From Actinospineispora acaciae DSM 45401 (GTDB lineage Bacteria > Actinomycetota > Actinomycetes > Mycobacteriales > Pseudonocardiaceae), in contig NZ_JIAI01000017.1 of NCBI RefSeq assembly GCF_000620785.1, positions 81,920 to 145,919 of the forward strand: a stretch of DNA of 64,000 nucleotides, written 5' to 3'. Shown here piece after piece: positions 8,303 to 15,877 of this stretch. The notes beneath the pieces are model-generated. The model saw only the letters and a program-made list of their open reading frames with translations. It was not told where the DNA came from and did not search any database. Both the position numbers and the translations under genes were made by a program. The stretch's first letter is position 1. Every line of letters starts with the position of its first letter.

Positions 8303-9805
8303 TCACGCCCGGGCGGCCACGCCCGACCAGTGCGGTTCCCGCAGCTCGCGCTTGAGCGGTTTCCCCGCGCCCGACCTGGGCAGCGGCTCGCGGCGCCGCT
8401 CGACGGTCCTGGGCACCTCGTGGCCGGCGAGCAGGGACCGGCAGTGGGCGATCAGCTCCTCCTCGCTCACCTCGGCCCGGAGCACGACCACGGCGTGCAC
8501 GGCCTCTCCCCAGCGCTCGTCGGGAACGGCGACCACGGCGGCCTCGAGCACCGCCGGATGGCGGTAGAGGGCGTCCTCGACGTCGGTGCTGTAGACGTTC
8601 TCGCCGCCGCTCACGATCATGTCCCGGGCCCGGTCGACCAGGTAGACGAACCCCTCCTCGTCCTGGTAGCCAAGGTCGCCGGTGCGGTACCAGCCGTCGA
8701 CCAGCGCGATGGCGGTCTCCGCCGGCCTGTTCCAGTACCCGGCCATCACGTTGGGGCCGCGCACGGTGAGCTCGCCGACCTCGCCCGGCGAGCAGCGCAC
8801 GCCGTCGACATCGAAGACGACGACGTCCACCCCGAGGGCCGGCTGCCCGCACGACCGCTCCCTGGCGGTGCCGAGCCGTCGCTCCTCGCGGGGCAGCAGG
8901 GTGGCGATCGGGGCCGTCTCCGTCGCCCCGTAGAAGTGCAGCAGCTCGGCCGAGGGGAAGGCGGCGTGCGCCCGGTGCAGGGTCTGGGTCGCGCAGGGGG
9001 AGCCGCCGTGGCCGAGCAGGCGCAGCGAGGACACGTCGCGCGGGCGGGCGAGCTGCTCCTCGCTCATCGCGGCCAGCATGCTCGGCACCACCATGGTCGC
9101 CGTCACGCGGTGGCGTTCGATGAGGTCGAGCGCGCGGGCCGGGTCGAACTCCGGGAGCACGACGTGGGCGCCCGCGCTCCACACGGTGGTCAGCACGGCC
9201 AGCGATCCGACGACGTGGAACAGCGGGGCGGTGACGAGCCAGGTGGTCTCCGGCGTGAACGGCCAGGACATCGCGAGGTGCGAGGCGTTGGCGAGCAGGT
9301 TGCGGTGGGTGAGCATCACGCCCTTCGCCGAGCCGGTGGTGCCGCCGGTGTAGAACAGGCCCGCCACCCGGTCCTCCGGGCCGTCCTCGGGCAGGTCGGC
9401 CGGGACCGCCGAGGCCAGCAGCCGCTCGTACCCGTCACCCAGGTCGAACACGTGCTCCACGGTGTGGCCGGGGCCGATGTCGCCGATACCGGTGAACAGG
9501 GCCTTGGCGCCGGAGTCGGCGAGCGCGTGGCGCAGCTCGGACGGCGGGAGCTCGGGGTTGAGCGGCACGACAGTCATGCCCGCGCCCGGCAGCGCCTGGT
9601 AGATCTCCAGGTAGCGGTGGCAGTTCGGGCCGACCACGGCGACCCGGTCGCCCTCGTCGACCCCGATGTACTGCAGGGCGTCGACCAGCCGGCGGCACCG
9701 GTCCCAGGTCTGGGCGTAGGTCAGCTCCAGCTCGCCACAGGTCACCGCGGTGCGGGCCGAGCCGACCTGGGTGGCCCGCCGCAGCGGGGTGAGTAGGTTC
9801 GCCAT
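8303..9805 (-). CDS. AMP-dependent acyl-CoA synthetase/ligase
   Basis: A 500-residue adenylate-forming enzyme predicted to make an acyl-CoA from a carboxylic acid. Motifs in order: FYTGGTTGSAKG (P-loop-like A3), FYGATET (A5), YRTGDLGY (A7), and C-terminal PRSGAGKPLKREL with the catalytic lysine. It looks like a fatty-acid or aryl-acid CoA ligase; the chain-length preference cannot be read. ATG 9805 follows a GGAGGGG Shine-Dalgarno, so the longer frame to 9913 is not used. It lies 45 bp downstream of the LuxR start on the same strand, as a separate transcription unit. Confidence 0.92.
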   Translation of the reverse strand: MANLLTPLRRATQVGSARTAVTCGELELTYAQTWDRCRRLVDALQYIGVDEGDRVAVVGPNCHRYLEIYQALPGAGMTVVPLNPELPPSELRHALADSGAKALFTGIGDIGPGHTVEHVFDLGDGYERLLASAVPADLPEDGPEDRVAGLFYTGGTTGSAKGVMLTHRNLLANASHLAMSWPFTPETTWLVTAPLFHVVGSLAVLTTVWSAGAHVVLPEFDPARALDLIERHRVTATMVVPSMLAAMSEEQLARPRDVSSLRLLGHGGSPCATQTLHRAHAAFPSAELLHFYGATETAPIATLLPREERRLGTARERSCGQPALGVDVVVFDVDGVRCSPGEVGELTVRGPNVMAGYWNRPAETAIALVDGWYRTGDLGYQDEEGFVYLVDRARDMIVSGGENVYSTDVEDALYRHPAVLEAAVVAVPDERWGEAVHAVVVLRAEVSEEELIAHCRSLLAGHEVPRTVERRREPLPRSGAGKPLKRELREPHWSGVAARA

Positions 9806-9935
9806 CCGGGCACCCCTCCGCTCGTCCGATCCACCGGCGCGTCCATGGTGTCGAGCCGGGGCGGCCCGGGCAGTGGGGTGGCACCCCCCAAAATCATCCG
9901 AGATCGACGCCACCCGGCCGCGCCGGGCGGATGGC

Positions 9936-10004
9936 TACACTGGGTAGCGGTGTGCCGGGAAGGCTGGTCGGCGAACGTGTCCGCCGACCCCTCTGGAGCC
10001 GCCC
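9936..10004 (+). promoter_or_regulatory. nhaA promoter and structured leader (putative cis-regulatory RNA, copy 1)
   Basis: A -10-like TACACT (9936-9941) predicts a start near 9948. The RNA would then begin with GGTG-T-GCCGGGAAG (9949-9962) followed by CTGGTCGGCG (9964-9973). The arm GGTCGGCG (9966-9973) pairs perfectly with CGCCGACC (9982-9989) around an 8-nt loop. The 25-nt block 9949-9973 matches the minus-strand leader of the transporter at 11729-13018 at 23 positions. Its regulatory role and ligand are inference. Confidence 0.6.
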
Positions 10005-11216
10005 GTGCGCCGCCGTCACGTCACCGCGCCCGCCGCCGAGTTCGCCCGCTTCCTGCGTACCGAGACCGTGGGCGGGATGGTGCTGCTCGCGGCGGCGGCC
10101 GCCGCGCTGGTCTGGGCGAACTCGCCGGCCGGGGACGTCTATCGGTGGCTGCGCGGGCTCACCGTGGGCCCGGCCGCGCTGCACCTGGACCTGAGCCTGG
10201 GCCAGTGGGCCACCGACGGGCTGCTCGCGGTGTTCTTCTTCGTGGCGGGGTTGGAGCTCAAGCGCGAGCTCACGGTCGGTGAGCTGGCCGGGGTGCGCCG
10301 GGCGGTGCTGCCGGTGGCCGCGGCGGTCGGGGGGATGGTGGTGCCGGCGGGGCTCGCGCTGGCGGTCGGTAGGGGCGCGCCGGGCATGGACCAGGCCTGG
10401 GCGATCCCGGTGGCCACCGACATCGCGTTCGCGTTGGGCGTGCTGGCGCTGGCCGGGGCGGCGCTGCCGGCCACCGCGCGGGTGTTCCTGCTCGGGCTGG
10501 CCGTGGTGGACGACCTGGGCGCGATCGCGCTGATCGCCGTGCTGTTCACCGACCACGTGGCGCTGGTCGCGCTGGGCGCCGCCGTGGTGCTGTGCGTGGC
10601 GTACTGGTGGCTGCAGCGCCGGCGGGTGACGTCGCCGCTGCTGTACGTGCCGATCGCGGTGGCCACCTGGCTCGCGGTGCACGAGGCGGGCATCCACGCC
10701 ACGGTGGCCGGGGTGGCGCTGGGGCTGCTGACCCGCTCGCGGCCCGACCCCGGCGAGGACGAGACGCCGGTGTGCCGGCTGGAGCACCGGCTGCAGCCGT
10801 GGTCGGCGGGGCTGTGCGTGCCGCTGTTCGCGCTGTTCGCCGCCGGGGTGCCGATGGGCGGCGAGGCGCTGCGCGGGGTGTTCACCGACCCGGTCGCGCT
10901 GGCCGTCGTGGTCGGGCTGCTGGCCGGCAAGCTGGTCGGGATCTTCGGCGCGTCGTTCCTGGTGGTGACGCTGACGCCGGCGGTGCGCCCGGACGGGCTG
11001 GGCTGGCGGGACATGCTGGCGGTGTCCATGCTCGGCGGCGTCGGGTTCACCGTCAGCCTGCTGCTCGCCGAGCTGTCGCTGCCGGACGGGCCGGGGGTGG
11101 ACACGGCCAAGGCGGCGGTGCTGCTCGCGTCGGCCGCCGCGTCGCTGCTGGCCGCCGCGCTGCTGGCGGTGCGCGGCCGGGCGCACCGGGCAGACACGCC
11201 GTCAGGGCCGCGTTAG
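10005..11216 (+). CDS. nhaA: Na+/H+ antiporter NhaA
   Basis: An inner-membrane antiporter that expels Na+ (or Li+) in exchange for protons. The 403-residue product has about 12 hydrophobic segments. The paired aspartates Asp169-Asp170 in LAVVDDLGAIA correspond to the ion-binding pair Asp163/164 of E. coli NhaA, and the VATDIAFALGVL segment is typical of the family. The GTG start at 10005 follows a hairpin leader that shares a conserved block with the leader of the neighbouring ArsB/NhaD-type transporter. Both antiporters may therefore answer to the same signal. It is followed 42 bp later by the CBS gene. Confidence 0.95.
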   Translation: MRRRHVTAPAAEFARFLRTETVGGMVLLAAAAAALVWANSPAGDVYRWLRGLTVGPAALHLDLSLGQWATDGLLAVFFFVAGLELKRELTVGELAGVRRAVLPVAAAVGGMVVPAGLALAVGRGAPGMDQAWAIPVATDIAFALGVLALAGAALPATARVFLLGLAVVDDLGAIALIAVLFTDHVALVALGAAVVLCVAYWWLQRRRVTSPLLYVPIAVATWLAVHEAGIHATVAGVALGLLTRSRPDPGEDETPVCRLEHRLQPWSAGLCVPLFALFAAGVPMGGEALRGVFTDPVALAVVVGLLAGKLVGIFGASFLVVTLTPAVRPDGLGWRDMLAVSMLGGVGFTVSLLLAELSLPDGPGVDTAKAAVLLASAAASLLAAALLAVRGRAHRADTPSGPR

Positions 11217-11258
11217 GACGCCGGCCTCGCGGCCCTGACGAGGCCTACAGTTGACCGC

Positions 11259-11747
11259 GTGAAGGCGCGTGACCTGGCTCAACAGCTTCCCACGATCAGC
11301 ATGGACGACAGCGCGTACGAGGCCGCCCAGCTGATCGCCGGCGAGCGCCTGCCGGCGCTCGCGGTGTTCGCCGCCGACGGCAGGCCGGTGACGGTGCTGC
11401 CCGCCTCGGACGTGCTGCGCGCGGTGATCCCCGGGCCGATCCTGGAGGACCCGTCGCTGGCCGGCGTGATCGACGAGCAGGGCGCCGAGGCGTGCGCCGA
11501 CGAGCTGGGCCGCAAGCGGGTCCGCGACCTGATCCGCCCGGAGCGCCACCGCGTCGAGCTGGCGGTGGTGGACGGCGACGACACGGTGGTGGAGTGCGCG
11601 GCCACCATGGCCCGGCTGCGCAGCCCGCTGCTGGTGGTCACCGACCCGGCCGACCGGCACCGGGTGCTCGGCCTGCTCACCGCATCCCGGCTGCTCGCCG
11701 CCCTGCTCGAACGCCTGCCGGCGCCGACTCAGCCCACTACGAAGTAG
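11259..11747 (+). CDS. CBS-domain pair protein
   Basis: A stand-alone protein of 162 residues that looks like one CBS pair (Bateman module). The first repeat begins VKARDLAQQLPTISMDDSAYEAAQLI, with a variable insert around 80-100. The second covers about 105-155 (VVECAATMARLRSPLLVVTD, HRVLGLLTASRLL). Such modules usually bind adenine nucleotides and regulate enzymes or transporters. TACAGT lies 7 nt before the GTG, suggesting a leaderless transcript. The 3' end overlaps the convergent transporter by 19 bp, and the gene sits between two antiporter genes, so a role in ion homeostasis is plausible but unproven. Confidence 0.8.
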   Translation: MKARDLAQQLPTISMDDSAYEAAQLIAGERLPALAVFAADGRPVTVLPASDVLRAVIPGPILEDPSLAGVIDEQGAEACADELGRKRVRDLIRPERHRVELAVVDGDDTVVECAATMARLRSPLLVVTDPADRHRVLGLLTASRLLAALLERLPAPTQPTTK

Positions 11748-13018
11748 CGCAGCCACACGTACACCGCGGACACCAGCAGGGTCGCGCCGGTGACCACCAG
11801 CCCGTACCGGGTGAACCGCCAGAACCCGATCTGGATGCCGCTGCGCGCGGCCACCCCGGCCATCACGATGTTCGCGCTGGCCCCGATCAGGGTGGCGTTG
11901 CCGCCCAGGTCCGCGCCCAGCAGCAGCGCCCACCACAGCACCCTGGGCTCGCCGCCCGCGTCCAGCAGCCCGGCCACCACCGGGCTCACGCTGGCCACGT
12001 ACGGGATGTTGTCCACCACCCCGGAGAGCACCCCGGACCCGCCCAGCAGCACCATGGTGAAGCCCAGCAGGTTGGACCCGGCGAACCCGGTGATCGCGGC
12101 GGCCAGCGCGTCCAGCACCCCGGCCCGCACCAGCCCGCCGACCATCACGAACAGCCCGGCGAAGAACGCCAGCGTCTCCCACTCCACGTCCTGCAGCGCG
12201 GTCCGGGTGCCCACCCTGGCCACCGCGACCAGCAGCCCGGCGCCGAGCAGCGCCACCACCGAGGGCTCGTAGTGCAGCACCGGGTGCAGCACGAACACGG
12301 CCAGCACCACGGCGAGCACGCTCAGCGAGATGACCAGCAGCCGCCGGTCCCTGATCGCCTCCCGCTCGCGCAGCGCCATGATCTCCTTGATCGCGTCCGG
12401 GTCGGTCCGGAACGCGCTCGCGAACAGCCACCGGCACAGCCCGATCAGCACCGCGAGCAGCACCAGCGAGATCGGCGCCAGGTGCACCAGGAAGTCGTTG
12501 AAGGTCAGCCCGCCCCGGCTGGCCACGATGATGTTCGGCGGGTCGCCGACCAGGGTGGCGGTGCCGCCGATGTTGGACGCCAGCACCTCGGCGATCAGGT
12601 ACGGCGCCGCCGGCAGCCGCAGCCGCTGGCAGATCAGGATCGTCACCGGGCCGACCAGCAGCACGGTCGTCACGTTGTCCAGCAGCGCCGAGGCGACCGC
12701 CGTGATCAGCACCAGCAGCACCATCAGCGGGAACGCCCGGCCCTTCGAGCGTTTCGCCGCCCAGATCGCCAGGTACTCGAACACCCCGCTCTCCCGGAGC
12801 ACCCCGACGATGACCATCATGCCGAGCAGCAGGAACACCACGTTCCAGTCCACGCCGGTGTGCTCGGAGAAGAACGCCGCCTTCGCGTCGCTGATGCCCA
12901 GCGCGAGGACCAGCGCGCCACCGGTCAGGGCGGCGGCCATCCGCGACACCGGCCGTTCCAGCGCGATCACCAGGTAGGCGGCCAGGAAGATCGTGCACGC
13001 GGCGACGGCGGAAAACAC
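11729..13018 (-). CDS. ArsB/NhaD-type (SLC13/CitM superfamily) ion transporter
   Basis: A 429-residue membrane protein with about 10-12 hydrophobic segments. It contains two family signatures of the ion-transporter superfamily: SALLDNVTTVLLVGPV in the first half, NIGGTATLVGDPPNIIV shortly after, and the counterpart VVDNIPYVASV / GADLGGNATLIGASANIV in the second half. Members export arsenite, Na+ or other ions; the substrate here is unknown. The start is GTG 13018 with GAAAGG upstream. Its leader (13019-13120) shares a conserved block with the nhaA leader, which points to cation/proton exchange rather than arsenite export (inference). Confidence 0.87.
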   Translation of the reverse strand: MFSAVAACTIFLAAYLVIALERPVSRMAAALTGGALVLALGISDAKAAFFSEHTGVDWNVVFLLLGMMVIVGVLRESGVFEYLAIWAAKRSKGRAFPLMVLLVLITAVASALLDNVTTVLLVGPVTILICQRLRLPAAPYLIAEVLASNIGGTATLVGDPPNIIVASRGGLTFNDFLVHLAPISLVLLAVLIGLCRWLFASAFRTDPDAIKEIMALREREAIRDRRLLVISLSVLAVVLAVFVLHPVLHYEPSVVALLGAGLLVAVARVGTRTALQDVEWETLAFFAGLFVMVGGLVRAGVLDALAAAITGFAGSNLLGFTMVLLGGSGVLSGVVDNIPYVASVSPVVAGLLDAGGEPRVLWWALLLGADLGGNATLIGASANIVMAGVAARSGIQIGFWRFTRYGLVVTGATLLVSAVYVWLRYFVVG

Positions 13019-13120
13019 GGGTGTCGGCCTTTCGGTCGGCGGTCTCTGGCGTGCACGAGCCGCGCAGGCTCGTTCCTCGCGCCGACCAGACTTCCCGGCT
13101 CACCCTGGCCGTGAAGCCTA
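13019..13120 (-). promoter_or_regulatory. Structured leader of the ArsB/NhaD-type gene (putative cis-regulatory RNA, copy 2)
   Basis: On the minus strand TAGGCT (13115-13120) is a -10-like box. The conserved block follows: GGTG-A-GCCGGGAAG, then CTGGTCGGCG, covering 13104-13080. GGTCGGC (13087-13081) pairs with GCCGACC (13040-13034), enclosing a 7-bp hairpin with arms at 13055-13061 and 13067-13073. GGCCGAC, beside the GAAAGG ribosome-binding site, could compete for the same arm. Compared with the nhaA copy, the enclosed insert is longer. Function is inferred. Confidence 0.6.
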
Positions 13121-13205
13121 CCTGCTCGTCAGGTGGGGTATGACGACGTGGCACGATAGCGCCCACGATCTTTGGTGACCGTAGGACAGGCAGGAGGACA
13201 TCGAG

Positions 13206-13676
13206 GTGGCCAGCCCGAACCACGGGACCGACGTCCCGCCTGTCCTCCCGTCGATCCCGCTGTCCGAGGAGTCCGCCCGCAACGGCGACGCGTCCATCGG
13301 CGGCCTCGTCGGCGAGGCCACCCGGCACCTGGAGACGATGATCAAGGGCCAGCTGGAGCTGGCCAAGGCCGAGCTGAAGACCGAGGCCAAGAAGGGCCTG
13401 CAGGGCAGCATCTTCTTCGTGATCGCGCTGGCCATCCTCGGGTTCAGCCTGTTCTTCCCTTTCATCGCGCTGGCCGAGGGGCTCACCGAGTGGCTGCAGC
13501 GCTGGGCGGCGTACCTGGTGGTGTTCGGCATCATGCTGATCGCCGCCGGGCTGGCCGCGTTCATCGGCTTCCTGCGGGTGAAGCGGATCCGGGCGCCCTC
13601 GCGCACCATCAGCAGCGTCCGGGAGACCACGGAGGTGCTGTCCAGGCGCGGCCGGGGCGACGCGCTGGAGCGCTGA
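13206..13676 (+). CDS. Phage holin family-like (Actinobacteria holin-X) membrane protein
   Basis: A 156-residue protein with an amphipathic, lysine-rich helix (about 45-65: KGQLELAKAELKTEAKKG), two hydrophobic segments (about 71-92 and 101-123) and a basic cytosolic tail. This is the layout of the holin-X/DUF1469-like membrane proteins. It matches the position of Rv3669 in the mycobacterial block. Despite the family name, there is no sign of a lysis role. The GTG start is supported by GGAGG about 9 nt upstream. The epoxide hydrolase-like gene follows after 37 bp, probably in the same transcript. Confidence 0.8.
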   Translation: MASPNHGTDVPPVLPSIPLSEESARNGDASIGGLVGEATRHLETMIKGQLELAKAELKTEAKKGLQGSIFFVIALAILGFSLFFPFIALAEGLTEWLQRWAAYLVVFGIMLIAAGLAAFIGFLRVKRIRAPSRTISSVRETTEVLSRRGRGDALER

Positions 13677-13713
13677 CGTCCTGAGCTCGTGGACCGGGCC
13701 CGACCCGTCCACG

Positions 13714-14634
13714 GTGTGCGTGTCCGGCCCGTGGCGGCATCGCGGGGTGTCCGCGAACGGCATCCGGCTGCACGTGGCCGAGTGCGGGGACGGGCCGCTG
13801 GTGGTGCTCGCGCACGGGTTTCCGGAGTTCTGGTGGTGCTGGCGGCAACAGCTCGTCGGACTGGCCGAGGCGGGGTTCCGGACTGTTGCGGTGGATCTTC
13901 GGGGTTATGGGGACTCGGACAAGCCGCCGCGCGGGTACGACCTGTGGACCCTCTCCGGTGACCTGGGTGGGTTGATCCGGGCGTTGGGGGCGCGGGAGGC
14001 CGCCGTGGTGGGGCACGGGTGGGGTGGGCTGGTCGGTTGGACGCTGGCGGCGCTGCATCCCCGGCTGGTGCGGTCGTTGGCGGTATTGGGCGCGCCGCAT
14101 CCGCTGGCGCTGCGCCGGGCGGTGTGGACGGATCCGCGCGGTCAGGGAGCGGCGGTGGCGCGGTTCGCGGCGGGGTTCCAGGTGCCGATGTGGCCGGAGC
14201 GGTCGCTGCGGGCGGACGGTGCGGCGCGGGTGGAGCGGCTGGTGCGGTCGCTGGCCGGGTCGTCGTGGGTGGCGTCGCCGGAGTTTGCCGAGGTCGCCGC
14301 CCGTACTCGCCGGGCGATGCTGATCCCGGGGGTGGCGCACTGCTCGCTGGAGTACTTCCGGTGGGCGGTTCGCTCGCAGGCCAGGCCGGACGGGCGGCGG
14401 TTCGCCTCGGCGGTGTCGCGGCCGGTGCGGGCGCCGGTGCTGGCGGTGCGCGGCGTGGACGATCCGTTGGTGTCGGAGCGGGCGGTGCGGGGGTCGGCGC
14501 GGTGGGTGGCTGGTGAGTACCGGTACGTGCCGCTGGCCGGGTGCGGGCACTTCCCGCACCAGGAGGCGCCGGGCGCGACTACCGCCCTGCTCGTCGAGTT
14601 CCTTCGCTCTGACGAAATCCGCGACTCACCCTGA
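13714..14634 (+). CDS. ephE: Alpha/beta hydrolase, epoxide hydrolase EphE-like
   Basis: A 306-residue hydrolase. HGFPEFWWCWRQQ carries the HG-x-P oxyanion motif of epoxide hydrolases, the nucleophile position is in GHGWGG (His-Gly-Trp-Gly-Gly, so no obvious Asp or Ser at the elbow), and the late GHFPHQEAP supplies the His. Epoxide hydrolases normally have GHDWGG; here the catalytic Asp is Gly, so activity is uncertain. Position and similarity match Rv3670. The final residues (SDEIRDSP) are encoded by a dispersed repeat at 14609-14654, so the C-terminus has been altered by a repeat insertion. Confidence 0.8.
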   Translation: MCVSGPWRHRGVSANGIRLHVAECGDGPLVVLAHGFPEFWWCWRQQLVGLAEAGFRTVAVDLRGYGDSDKPPRGYDLWTLSGDLGGLIRALGAREAAVVGHGWGGLVGWTLAALHPRLVRSLAVLGAPHPLALRRAVWTDPRGQGAAVARFAAGFQVPMWPERSLRADGAARVERLVRSLAGSSWVASPEFAEVAARTRRAMLIPGVAHCSLEYFRWAVRSQARPDGRRFASAVSRPVRAPVLAVRGVDDPLVSERAVRGSARWVAGEYRYVPLAGCGHFPHQEAPGATTALLVEFLRSDEIRDSP

Positions 14635-14654
14635 CAAAATCCCCGACTCGCGGG
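14609..14654. repeat. 46-bp dispersed repeat (family B), copy 1
   Basis: It contains two imperfect tandem units of CTGACGAAATCCGCGACTC type. It matches the copy at 38140-38185 at 44 of 46 positions. This copy supplies the last codons and stop of the epoxide hydrolase-like gene. The unit end CGCGGG is also shared. Confidence 0.85.
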
Positions 14655-14658
14655 CGGT

Positions 14659-15861
14659 TTACGAGGCGCACGAGCCGGTGGATACGGACTCGGACAGGCC
14701 GGGGGCGGCGCGGAGCATGGGGGCGATCTGTTGGGCCGTGAGGACGTAGCCGGTTTCGTTGTCGTCCAGGGCGGCGCCGAAGACCATTCCATAGACGGAG
14801 CCGTCGGGGGCCAGGAGGGGGCCGCCGGAGTTTCCGTTGCGGACCACGGCGCGGACCGTGTAGACGTCGCGGACGACGGTTTTGGCGCTGTAGATGTCGG
14901 GGCCGCGCAGGTCGATCTGGTCGCGGATGCGGGCTGGGGTGATCTTGAACGGGCCGTCGAGGGGGTAGCCGAGGATGATGGCGTCGTCGGCCACGGACGC
15001 GGTGCGCGGGGCCATCCGCAGCGGGTCCAGGTCCAGGCCGGGCACGGCGAGCACCGCGACGTCGGCCTCCGGGTCGTAGGAGACCACCCTGGCCGGGCGG
15101 GTGCGGCTCTTGCCGTTGCGGCCGACCTCCACGGCGACCTCGGCGGTGCCGGCGACCACGTGCGCGTTGGTCATCACCCGCTCGGGGGCGATCACGAAGC
15201 CGGTGCCCTCCAGCGCGCGTGAGCAGCGGGTGGCCTTGCCGCGGATCTTGAGCACGCTGCCGCCGGCCGCGCGCGCCGCCGGGCTGTTGGCCAGCGCCAC
15301 GTTCGGCGGGCCGACCTCGGTGATCGGGGTCTGCGCGAACGGGCTCAGGACGTCCGGGAAGCCGGACGAGTCGAGCAGGGCGCGCAGCTCGTTGGGCAAC
15401 TGGCGCGCGGACGGCAGCAGCTCGCCGACGATCGCGTCCACCCCGCCGAGCACCTTCGAACCCCGGATGCCGGCGGCAAGGCCGGGGAAGCTCGCCGAGG
15501 CCAGCGGCAGCGCCACCAGCCAGGCGGCCAGGATGACGGTGAGGCCCTGCAGGATCGAGCCCAGCGTGGAGTCGATGCGCAGGCTGTGCACGCCGGTGAT
15601 CCGGTCCCGGATGCGCCGGCCGAAGAACACCCCGGTGGTCTCGCCGATCGCGACCAGCAGCACCACCACGCCGATGCTGACCATCACCCGGCCGGTGGGG
15701 TTCTCCACGTTCTGCGCCAGCAGCGGCGCCAGCCGCACGCCGATGATCGCCCCGCCGAGCACGCCCACGAACGACAGCAGCGCCACCGCCAGCCCGTGCC
15801 GCCAGCCGGACACCCCGGCGAGCACCGCGAGCAGCAGCACGAACACGTCGACCCAGCTCAT
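14659..15861 (-). CDS. marP: MarP-type membrane serine protease
   Basis: A periplasm-facing trypsin-like protease anchored by an N-terminal CvpA-like domain of four hydrophobic segments (about residues 1-120). The catalytic triad reads His234 (TNAHVV), Asp267 (EADVAVL) and Ser345 (GNSGGP), almost the spacing known for M. tuberculosis MarP (Rv3671c), which is needed for acid and oxidative stress resistance. Two cysteines flank the protease domain (RCSRAL and the C-terminal SCAS), as in MarP, where a disulphide controls activity. The 400-residue length fits. It is the last gene of the minus-strand series nth-tlpA-NUDIX-marP, 16 bp after the NUDIX stop. Confidence 0.93.
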   Translation of the reverse strand: MSWVDVFVLLLAVLAGVSGWRHGLAVALLSFVGVLGGAIIGVRLAPLLAQNVENPTGRVMVSIGVVVLLVAIGETTGVFFGRRIRDRITGVHSLRIDSTLGSILQGLTVILAAWLVALPLASASFPGLAAGIRGSKVLGGVDAIVGELLPSARQLPNELRALLDSSGFPDVLSPFAQTPITEVGPPNVALANSPAARAAGGSVLKIRGKATRCSRALEGTGFVIAPERVMTNAHVVAGTAEVAVEVGRNGKSRTRPARVVSYDPEADVAVLAVPGLDLDPLRMAPRTASVADDAIILGYPLDGPFKITPARIRDQIDLRGPDIYSAKTVVRDVYTVRAVVRNGNSGGPLLAPDGSVYGMVFGAALDDNETGYVLTAQQIAPMLRAAPGLSESVSTGSCAS

Positions 15862-15877
15862 GCCGCTCCAGCCTCCG

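Noticed and set aside
13019..13104. Cobalamin riboswitch
   Set aside because: GGGAAG and a GCCAGAGACC stretch faintly recall the cobalamin core and B12 box, but the conserved core is much shorter, the nhaA copy lacks the B12-box-like part, and both genes are antiporters. Not excluded without a covariance search.
13206..13676. Prophage lysis cassette because of the holin-like protein
   Set aside because: The neighbours are conserved core genes; no endolysin or phage genes. The family name is historical.
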